64,000 nt of DNA from an uncultured Lachnospiraceae bacterium (GTDB lineage Bacteria; Bacillota; Clostridia; Lachnospirales; Lachnospiraceae), in the NCBI GenBank assembly GCA_949471785.1, contig CASWRE010000010.1:1-64000 (forward strand), given 5' to 3'. Numbering within the stretch: the first letter of the stretch is position 1; each line of letters opens with the position of its first letter. Below the pieces are notes generated by a model. The model had not been told where the DNA came from, did no database searches, and worked only from the letters and a program-made list of their open reading frames with translations. The translations under genes and the position numbers were made by a program. This document shows, piece by piece, positions 1 to 6,190 of the stretch.

Positions 1-546
1 AAAAATTTGATAATTCATATTCTCATTATGATACGGAAGAAATTTTTTTGAATCTCTAACCTTCAGAATTCCACCCTTTTTAAATGGAAAAAGTTTGTGA
101 ATAGAATAAATTAAATAATCTGCCTCTTTTCCTATACTGTACTTACAATATTCCGTAAAAAGAGCATGCGCACAATCTTCAATTATATCTATTTCATTTT
201 CTTTACATATTTTGATGATTTTTTTATACTGAGGATCGACATATCCATAATAGTGAATCACTAAAAGCGCTTTTTTACCCGGATGATCAAATACTCTTTT
301 TTTCAAATCTTCCACATCTACGAACAAGTCATCTGTTACTTTGTAAAATTCATATTTTATACCGGTCTCAATTATAGGATCAAATACTCCACTGCCTTCC
401 TTCGGTGAAAAACCAATAAAGGCGGGTATTAATATCGTTATATTCTTTAAATTTAGTAATATATCTTTAAATGCAGTTCTGGCATTTTTATATCCATACA
501 TTTTACAAAGATAGTTATCTTTTTTTTCTGGTTTTTTTTCAATCAT
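1..546 (-). CDS. DegT/DnrJ/EryC1-type aminotransferase, 3' end cut by window
   Basis: Partial minus-strand gene open through the left edge; 182 codons are present. The PLP-lysine signature reads SIHKLFPFKKGG, preceded by an IEDCAHALF stretch that fits the aspartate contacting the PLP ring. This places it in the DegT/DnrJ/EryC1/StrS family, which transaminates keto-sugar nucleotides or builds related amino sugars for surface glycans. I chose ATG at 546 because AGGAG lies 6 nt upstream; an in-frame ATG at 552 sits too close to that site. It is the third sugar-type gene in the same direction after the DegT and WbqC genes, with a 58-nt gap, so co-transcription is likely. The substrate cannot be read from the sequence. 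Confidence 0.75.
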   Translation of the reverse strand, partial: MIEKKPEKKDNYLCKMYGYKNARTAFKDILLNLKNITILIPAFIGFSPKEGSGVFDPIIETGIKYEFYKVTDDLFVDVEDLKKRVFDHPGKKALLVIHYYGYVDPQYKKIIKICKENEIDIIEDCAHALFTEYCKYSIGKEADYLIYSIHKLFPFKKGGILKVRDSKKFLPYHNENMNYQIF

Positions 547-604
547 AAACATCTCCTGCTTCTCTCTATCTCATTCACTTACTAAATTCTAAAATATAAA
601 TTAT

Positions 605-1315
605 TCAAAATATAACAAATGCATTTAACATATCACTAATCTCTTTTTTATTACAAAACATCATTACGTCTATAATAGATAGACCCTTTTCAAAATGTCC
701 AATTCTCTGAATATATGGAGGCAACTTTGACTGTAAAAATTGTAATTCGATATTTTGTTTTATGTACTTCTCCCTATCAAAAAAACTAACGCCACCAGGC
801 AAATTGACGTAAATATTTCCACCTATCGCATTTGTTATTTCAAGAGCCCACTCATCTGCCTGACTCACTTCAGAAATATTTACATCCATTTCAGAAAACA
901 CATCAAACACAGTTTCCACTTCAAGATATCTACATACCGATTTAATTGTCTCAATATTTAAATTTGCCAAACTATGATTATAGTCTTTATCCAAAACAGT
1001 ATGCAAAAATTCTATTACATTATTATAGTATGGCGCTCTTCTTTTATATACTGTTAACTGACCATAAATTTTTTCTCTCCAATCAAAATTCTTTGATATT
1101 CGAATATCTTTGATTGCGATATCTCTATGACACTTTTGAACTGGCACCGTAATATAACCACTACTGCCGTTTTGCTTTAAAACACGATTCCGATTCACCC
1201 AACCATGATTAATGTATTGAGGAGTATCAAAAAAAACAAATCGATCTACATATTTAATCAAAGAAAAATAGCCCATATACGGAAAAAAGTAAGGCTGCAT
1301 AATACCTATTTTCAT
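605..1315 (-). CDS. WbqC-family protein
   Basis: 236 residues with the family's N-terminal signature MKIGIMQPYFFPYMGYFSLI followed by a WVNRNRV segment and a conserved ITVPVQK strand. WbqC-like proteins are found in O-antigen and capsule clusters beside DegT aminotransferases; their biochemical role is not well defined, though acylation or amide formation on amino sugars is often proposed. The start ATG overlaps the stop of the upstream aminotransferase by ATGA, which implies translational coupling, so the two proteins probably act on the same amino-sugar intermediate. No signal peptide or membrane helix is visible. Family assignment is firm, function is open. Confidence 0.85.
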   Translation of the reverse strand: MKIGIMQPYFFPYMGYFSLIKYVDRFVFFDTPQYINHGWVNRNRVLKQNGSSGYITVPVQKCHRDIAIKDIRISKNFDWREKIYGQLTVYKRRAPYYNNVIEFLHTVLDKDYNHSLANLNIETIKSVCRYLEVETVFDVFSEMDVNISEVSQADEWALEITNAIGGNIYVNLPGGVSFFDREKYIKQNIELQFLQSKLPPYIQRIGHFEKGLSIIDVMMFCNKKEISDMLNAFVIF

Positions 1316-2433
1316 ACAATTATCTCCTGTATTGTATTTATAACCCTGCTAACATCGCTTCGCTCCATATCTGAAAACAGCGGCAAAACCAACACTTTTT
1401 CCGCCAAACTTCTGGCAACAGGCAATTCAACTATTTTATATTTATTTTTAAAACATGCCTGATCCGATGTCAAAGGGAAAAAATACTTACGTGAATATAT
1501 GTTTTGCCCGCGCAAACAATTATACAATTTATCTCTGCATTTCATAGTTTCCGTAAGAATTGGAAAATAGGCATAGTTTTTTCTTACCACAATATTATCT
1601 TTAAAAAAGCTGATCTCATGCATCCCATCTAATGCATTAACATACATGTCCCAACACTTTTTTCTCTTTTGAATAACGCTATCCATATATTTTAAATTAC
1701 ATAATCCCATAATGGCCGAAAATTCATTCATTTTGGCATTCGCACCTATAGATACTACTAACTCTTCTCCGCGAATACCAAAATTCTTCAGATTATACAA
1801 TCGTTCATACAACCTGTGATCTGATAAAGCAACAGCTCCGCCCTCAATCGTATTGAACACTTTCGTCGCATGAAAACTGAATACCGAAGCATCCCCATAG
1901 CTGCCAATCCCATTTCCTTTATACTTTACACCAAAGGCATGCGCCGCATCGTAAATCACCTTCAGACTGTACTTATCCGCAATTTTTTGTATTTCTTCCA
2001 CATTGCAAACATTTCCATAGACATGTACCGGGAGAATAGCCACTGTCTTTTCTGTGATCAGATCTTCTATCTTTGTCTCATCTATGGTCCCGTCACATTT
2101 CTTCACATCACAAAATACGGGCTGAAGATGATTTCGTACAATCGCATGGGTCGTTGAAATAAAGGTAAACGGCGTCGTAATTATTTCAGATCCTTCCGGG
2201 AAATCGAAAGCCTGTAATGTCATTTCAAGAGCCATATGCCCGTTGACCATTAGCGATAATTCCGGTACATCCAAATATGCCGCCAGTTCACTCTCTAGTC
2301 TTTTATGATACATTCCCATATTTGTGATCCAGCAACTATCCCACAATGGTTTGATAGCCTCCACATACTCCTCATAAGGCGGCAAATACGTTCTCGTTAC
2401 AAATATTTTTTTACTGTTATCCTTATTGTCCAT
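1312..2433 (-). CDS. DegT/DnrJ/EryC1/StrS family sugar aminotransferase
   Basis: 373 residues, the normal family length. The N-terminus (TRTYLPPYEEYVEAI followed by WITNMGMYHKRLE) and the PLP-lysine motif SFHATKVFNTIEGG are typical of the WecE/FdtB/VioA branch that aminates dTDP-4-keto or 3-keto-6-deoxyhexoses. The AYDAAHAFG-like stretch (YDAAHAFGVKYKG) supplies the ring-contacting aspartate. The stop overlaps the wbqC-like start by 4 nt. No convincing Shine-Dalgarno precedes the ATG: the upstream 25 nt are almost pure A/T, so expression may depend on read-through and coupling. It presumably makes an amino-deoxyhexose for a surface polysaccharide or glycoprotein; the exact sugar is inference. 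Confidence 0.88.
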   Translation of the reverse strand: MDNKDNSKKIFVTRTYLPPYEEYVEAIKPLWDSCWITNMGMYHKRLESELAAYLDVPELSLMVNGHMALEMTLQAFDFPEGSEIITTPFTFISTTHAIVRNHLQPVFCDVKKCDGTIDETKIEDLITEKTVAILPVHVYGNVCNVEEIQKIADKYSLKVIYDAAHAFGVKYKGNGIGSYGDASVFSFHATKVFNTIEGGAVALSDHRLYERLYNLKNFGIRGEELVVSIGANAKMNEFSAIMGLCNLKYMDSVIQKRKKCWDMYVNALDGMHEISFFKDNIVVRKNYAYFPILTETMKCRDKLYNCLRGQNIYSRKYFFPLTSDQACFKNKYKIVELPVARSLAEKVLVLPLFSDMERSDVSRVINTIQEIIV

Positions 2434-2462
2434 AATTATTATTTAATATAATATATATACTT

Positions 2463-3317
2463 TTATTGGTTAACGTTTTCCGGAGCATTTATACCTGAGA
2501 CATCCAAAGGTGATTCTTCTTCTGCAGCACTCGGCAATTCCATATCCGTATCCTCATCTTGTATGGCGCTTTCAGCTTCCATTGCCGCCCCATTTGGCTT
2601 TATGTCCCATGCAACTGTCACTTTAGGGACAATATCTGTTAAGGCTTCCCAGTCTCCATTTTTGTTTGCTGAACCAGTGAGCCAAAAAGAGTATTCATTT
2701 TCTCCGTCTGTCACAGCAGGAATGATTACATGAATGGCGGCGCCGTCATCATCAATAGGAACTGTATTCTTTCCATCTGTCAAAGCCAGATAAATATTTG
2801 CTTTTTTGTCCTTTTTGAACTCTCCGTCATCCGTCACAACCACCTTCCCCAAAGAAGAAAATCTGGCCGTCAATTCAATTTCTACCGGCACATCTCCCTT
2901 ATTCGTTATCACGATCTCATCACTGACGCTACTGTAGTCCTCTTTCACTCTTCCATCAGAGCGTTTAAAAAAAAGTGTAGCGCCCTCCTCAAATCGCTTG
3001 CCTTCATAAGCAACCGCATCCGTCATATTAATTAACTGATAGGGGTCCAGTATAAAGTCAAAAATATCCTCTGTGCCGGTCGACAGGACAACTTTCTGAA
3101 TTGCTTTTTTCTCTGATTCATCATCATTCTCTTCATCTATATCTACTTTTGTTACAGTGTCATCATCTATTTCGCCATCCATACCAGCTTTACTATCTAT
3201 TTCCGATATCACATAATCACTATTTATCACAGATTCCTGCGCTGATACATTCCTGGATAAAATTATGGTTGTCCCTGCCAAAAACCCCAATGTCATCCAC
3301 TGACTAATATTTCGCAT
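2463..3317 (-). CDS. exported acidic hypothetical protein
   Basis: 284 residues from the ATG at 3317, chosen over an ATG 54 nt upstream because AGGGAG lies 9 nt before it and because it gives a clean signal peptide (MRNISQWMTLGFLAGTTIIL, then a VSAQ cleavage site). The mature protein begins with a strongly acidic, Asp/Glu-rich stretch of about 60 residues, then a beta-rich domain beginning near FDFILDPYQLI with an ITNKGDVPVEIELTARF segment that resembles surface proteins built from immunoglobulin-like or WxL-like strands. The C-terminus is again acidic. No LPXTG sorting signal or membrane anchor is seen, so it is likely secreted or loosely wall-bound. No named family is recognised. Confidence 0.7.
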   Translation of the reverse strand: MRNISQWMTLGFLAGTTIILSRNVSAQESVINSDYVISEIDSKAGMDGEIDDDTVTKVDIDEENDDESEKKAIQKVVLSTGTEDIFDFILDPYQLINMTDAVAYEGKRFEEGATLFFKRSDGRVKEDYSSVSDEIVITNKGDVPVEIELTARFSSLGKVVVTDDGEFKKDKKANIYLALTDGKNTVPIDDDGAAIHVIIPAVTDGENEYSFWLTGSANKNGDWEALTDIVPKVTVAWDIKPNGAAMEAESAIQDEDTDMELPSAAEEESPLDVSGINAPENVNQ

Positions 3318-3716
3318 CTCATTTCTCCCTTGGTTCACACACACGAGCATACTTTGCCGTTGAAAAAGCAAGCATTACTCTGCTCTGAAAGAACCCATCT
3401 AATGCTATTTATAGATACTTATTGTTCTCCATATTAATATCGGAACAAATAAGATAAAATTAACCTTACAGCAGCAAGAATTTCATATTAATTCACAAAA
3501 TTGAATTCTCCTTTTTAAGACAATTCTTCCAAATTCTATTTTATTCATGTACTTTCTCTATATGATACTCTCCTTTCCTCGTAAAGTATACATTTTTTTA
3601 TTTATTACAGATTCATCCAACTTTATCCGGCAATACTGTTGTGAACCTCCTACCATTTTGTGTAATGCAATTGTATACTTTATAATTAAAATATGTCCAT
3701 ACAAAGGAGATCAACC
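3318..3716. other. AT-rich divergent intergenic region
   Basis: About 400 bp without a gene, separating the minus-strand exported-protein gene from the plus-strand small-gene cluster. It is very AT-rich. The only clear signal is the plus-strand promoter at 3658-3686. I could not find an equally good promoter for the minus-strand gene. Confidence 0.6.
3658..3686 (+). promoter_or_regulatory. sigma-A-type promoter for the 3717 gene cluster
   Basis: -35 TTGTGT (3658-3663), a 17-bp spacer, and a perfect -10 TATAAT (3681-3686). It lies about 30 bp upstream of the strong ribosome binding site (AAAGGAG) of the gene starting at 3717. Confidence 0.7.
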
Positions 3717-4199
3717 ATGAAAATTGAACTCAAAAAAGAAAAAACTATCACAACCCCCCAGCTTTCCATTGCCGGAAATGTCATGACATGGGGAGAGTCC
3801 GTAATCCAATTATCAAATATCTCTAGCATTTCCACAGTACCTTTAGATTTGATGCCGTTTCCAACGTGGGCCATTCTAATACTATGCGGCGGACTTTTTC
3901 TTTTCAAATACACCTGGGCAATATCTCTCATTTTAATGGCATGTGCAGCAGCTTATATTTACTTTTGGTATCTGAAAAACTCAGAGTTGAAATCCCAGAA
4001 AAATTTGATCATTTTAACAAACTCAGGTATGACCTTTACTTTTCTTTTTCAAGATCAGAATTTTCTTGATCAGGTTTTTAAAGTGTTAACTACTATTATG
4101 GCCGAAAAAGATACCGGAACACATATTATAAAAGTCAATATAAACGAAAGCACCATAAGTGGTAACGCAAAAATACTAAATGATCTGTTTGTTTCGTAA
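3717..4199 (+). CDS. two-helix membrane protein, DUF6232-like
   Basis: 160 residues from the ATG at 3717 (AAAGGAG 9 nt upstream; an in-frame ATG at 3693 has no ribosome binding site). Residues 1-40 form a beta-rich segment ending in NISSISTVPL, residues about 47-64 and 66-84 are two adjacent membrane helices, and the rest is a cytoplasmic alpha/beta tail. This layout matches small DUF6232-type proteins, an assignment made from pattern only. The last 20 residues contain the motif ISGNAKILND, which recurs twice in the next gene's product, so the two proteins may pair through stacked beta strands. First gene of a four-gene plus-strand cluster with its own promoter. Function unknown. Confidence 0.65.
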   Translation: MKIELKKEKTITTPQLSIAGNVMTWGESVIQLSNISSISTVPLDLMPFPTWAILILCGGLFLFKYTWAISLILMACAAAYIYFWYLKNSELKSQKNLIILTNSGMTFTFLFQDQNFLDQVFKVLTTIMAEKDTGTHIIKVNINESTISGNAKILNDLFVS

Positions 4200-4248
4200 A
4201 CAAAGCTTCAAAACACAAAATAGCGCTTTGGTAAAAAGGGAGATAACA

Positions 4249-4605
4249 ATGGGAATTACAATTAAAATGACTAATACGAAAATCAGCGATAATGCAAAAG
4301 TCATGAATAACATGACAGGCAATCATTCAGACAACATAAATATTGAAATGGACGGTGTTCAAATTGGAAACACTGCAGAAATATTAAACAATTTAACAGA
4401 TACACAAACTAATGAGATTTTATACCTGCTAAAAGAACAGGCAAAAAAGATGCATAACACGGAAAAGGAATATCAGCAAATCATAAAATTATTATTGGAT
4501 ATTGATCAAGAGAAAAATTTTTCACCCAAACAAATCTTAAAACAGCACATGCCGGATCTGCTCACCGGTACTTTGGCTAATATTATAAGCAGCGTAATAT
4601 TATAA
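4249..4605 (+). CDS. small protein with beta-repeat head and helical tail
   Basis: 118 residues from the ATG at 4249 (AGGGAG 7 nt upstream). The head carries two copies of a short repeat, ISDNAKVMNN (residues 12-21) and IGNTAEILNN (39-48), the same motif that ends the preceding membrane protein. Residues about 50-95 are predicted helical and charged, and the C-terminal 20 residues (LLTGTLANIISSVIL) are hydrophobic, suiting a membrane-lying helix. Gap to the upstream gene is 49 nt, so they are probably co-transcribed. Similar 'Asn-rich strand plus helix' proteins occur beside NACHT/TIR-type conflict systems, but that comparison is from memory and untested here. Confidence 0.6.
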   Translation: MGITIKMTNTKISDNAKVMNNMTGNHSDNINIEMDGVQIGNTAEILNNLTDTQTNEILYLLKEQAKKMHNTEKEYQQIIKLLLDIDQEKNFSPKQILKQHMPDLLTGTLANIISSVIL

Positions 4606-4658
4606 TAGAATCATGATTGAATCCGGACAAAAATGCCTGGCAAAAGTGAAAGATTTTA

Positions 4659-4695
4659 CCGCTCCCTATCCGGCTGACTGCCAGACAGGGAGCGG
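4659..4695 (+). terminator. GC-rich hairpin after the 4249 gene
   Basis: Perfect 9-bp stem CCGCTCCCT / AGGGAGCGG with a 19-nt loop, 54 nt after the stop at 4605. It is followed by CTTTAG rather than a long T-run, so termination would be partial. The remaining sequence to 4866 contains no gene that I can support. Confidence 0.45.
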
Positions 4696-4866
4696 CTTTA
4701 GGTGTGTGGCATGAGGCTGTATTATGGCTTGGCCCTTCAGAATATGCCAAAAATTTTATGCATGTTTTTTTACGGTCAGGATATCATGCGGCGCTGACCA
4801 GTTTATCATTTGGAACAAGATAAAATGATGGATAATTAAACAAATATATTAAAGGAGCTAATGCTA

Positions 4867-5187
4867 ATGATTGGAAAGAATGTGAATCTTGCTAATAATA
4901 TAGGTACTATAGGCGACACTTATACATATAATGTCGGAAGTGAATTAAACGAATTATCCCAACTTCTTTTACAAATCCAATCCGCTATGGATCAGGCGGA
5001 CATTACGGAAGAAGAAAGAGAAGAGGCAAAAGAATGTCTTGCCGTTATTAAGGAAGAGTCAGGGCAGAAAAATCCTCGAAAACATTACATAAATGTTGCC
5101 TGCAATGGTTTGAAAAAAATTATATCAAGTCCAAATTTCTGGAATCTTGTTGATAAATTGTCATCGTATATTTTTACAAAATTGTAA
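4867..5187 (+). CDS. small protein with GKNVNL...IGD head (paralogue 1)
   Basis: 106 residues. I place the start at the ATG at 4867 because AAAGGAG is 9 nt upstream and because it then aligns with the next gene (MIGKNVNLANNIGTIGD versus MVGKNVNLGFNYGHIGD); an ATG at 4861 lies only 3 nt from the ribosome binding site. The head is a short Asn/Gly-rich beta segment, followed by a long amphipathic helix with a run of Glu (ITEEEREEAKECL) and a hydrophobic C-terminal helix (FWNLVDKLSSYIF). Function unknown; probably part of the same cluster as the genes either side. Confidence 0.6.
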   Translation: MIGKNVNLANNIGTIGDTYTYNVGSELNELSQLLLQIQSAMDQADITEEEREEAKECLAVIKEESGQKNPRKHYINVACNGLKKIISSPNFWNLVDKLSSYIFTKL

Positions 5188-5204
5188 AAGGGGCAGGAGA
5201 TATT

Positions 5205-5657
5205 ATGGTTGGAAAAAATGTGAACTTGGGATTTAATTACGGACATATAGGCGACCAGCTGAATATATATCAGTATATCCAGATAGTACAGCCTGCATTT
5301 AATAAACTTTTAGGAATTGGCGGAGCGAATAACTCAACAATCAGCTTTGGCCGGAAAAACATTCTGATGCTCGAACTCTTTACTACTCACGTTCATAATC
5401 TCGAAAAAGAATTCGAAAAATTTGAAAGCGCCATAAAGAATAATAGATATCCACTCAAAATAAGAGTCACCCAATTGGTCGATGATTGCGCTCAGGGTGT
5501 ATATTATAATGACGGCGATGTGGAAAACGATGTATGGGAGATCGTAGATTCAATATTTACATTGGTTTGCACTTTAAAATGTGGTAGTAATTTTTATGCA
5601 AATCGCGTATATGTTGGAAGTCATTTATATTACGAACTCTATCCGGCAAAAATATAA
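5205..5657 (+). CDS. small protein with GKNVNL...IGD head (paralogue 2)
   Basis: 150 residues; GGAG lies 5 nt before the ATG, and only 17 nt separate it from the upstream gene. The first 17 residues are nearly the same pattern as the upstream product (GKNVNL, two residues, N, then IGD), but the body differs: a helical central part (MLELFTTHVHNLEKEFEKF) and a C-terminal alpha/beta part ending in GSHLYYELYP. Shared heads on different bodies suggest that the head is an interaction tag. A strong hairpin follows at 5679. No named family recognised. Confidence 0.6.
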   Translation: MVGKNVNLGFNYGHIGDQLNIYQYIQIVQPAFNKLLGIGGANNSTISFGRKNILMLELFTTHVHNLEKEFEKFESAIKNNRYPLKIRVTQLVDDCAQGVYYNDGDVENDVWEIVDSIFTLVCTLKCGSNFYANRVYVGSHLYYELYPAKI

Positions 5658-5678
5658 CGCGGTGTAAAGAAAAGAAAA

Positions 5679-5716
5679 ATACCCCTCGACTGTACGCCAT
5701 TACAGTCGAGGGGTAT
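5679..5716 (-). terminator. perfect 16-bp hairpin, minus-strand terminator
   Basis: Arms 5679-5694 and 5701-5716 (ATACCCCTCGACTGTA and its exact complement) with a 6-nt loop. On the minus strand the stem is followed by a T-rich run (ATTTTTCTTTTC), a good intrinsic terminator for the unit starting at 6121. It can also stop the plus-strand cluster ending at 5657, though the T-run there is poor. Confidence 0.8.
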
Positions 5717-5844
5717 TGTAAATCAGCCAAAAGTCGTAAACCTTATGGCCCGCTACTAAAGCCTTCCATCCAAGCCAAGCCTTTGCCGGTACTGCCTTGG
5801 ATTCTCTCACAATCACATACATTCCGGTAAATCTAAAAAACCCT

Positions 5845-6051
5845 TTACGAAGGATTTTCCCACGGAACACCCTGACAAACCTCTTTAAGATACTGCTGCC
5901 TCATATCCTCCATATTCCCCACATGAAGACCAACTTCTATATCTCTTTTCAAATTAAAATATTTACTGTCCACCTCAGCGTGCTTCCACAGGCGATCTTT
6001 TACACATACACCATGAGACGGAATCTCATATGCCACTCCACTATTATTCAA
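5845..6051 (-). CDS. small hypothetical protein with its own promoter
   Basis: 68 residues from a TTG start at 6051: AAGGAG lies 8 nt upstream, while the alternative GTG at 6060 overlaps that site. The product is hydrophilic (MNNSGVAYEIPSHGVC...) with no recognised domain, signal peptide or membrane helix. A strong promoter lies just upstream (6093-6121). A second minus-strand frame stays open across this gene's stop and down to 5700 (last 40 residues from an ATG at 5822, ending IYNTPRL), so either two small proteins or one frameshifted gene is encoded before the terminator. Low certainty on function, moderate on expression. Confidence 0.4.
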   Translation of the reverse strand: MNNSGVAYEIPSHGVCVKDRLWKHAEVDSKYFNLKRDIEVGLHVGNMEDMRQQYLKEVCQGVPWENPS

Positions 6052-6092
6052 ATATGCCACTCCTTTTTTCTAACCTTACTGGAACCTATTAG

Positions 6093-6121
6093 ATTATATC
6101 ACACACAACTGATCTGGTCAA
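6093..6121 (-). promoter_or_regulatory. strong sigma-A promoter, minus strand
   Basis: -35 TTGACC (complement of 6116-6121), exactly 17 bp, -10 TATAAT (complement of 6093-6098). It drives the small gene starting at 6051. It lies in the 139-bp gap after the stop of the 951-residue protein, so this is an independent unit and not read-through only. Confidence 0.75.
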
Positions 6122-6190
6122 ATATTTTTATACGCATTTTATAATTATTTTATGTGCATTTTATGGCCATTTTTGTATATTTTATCAAAA

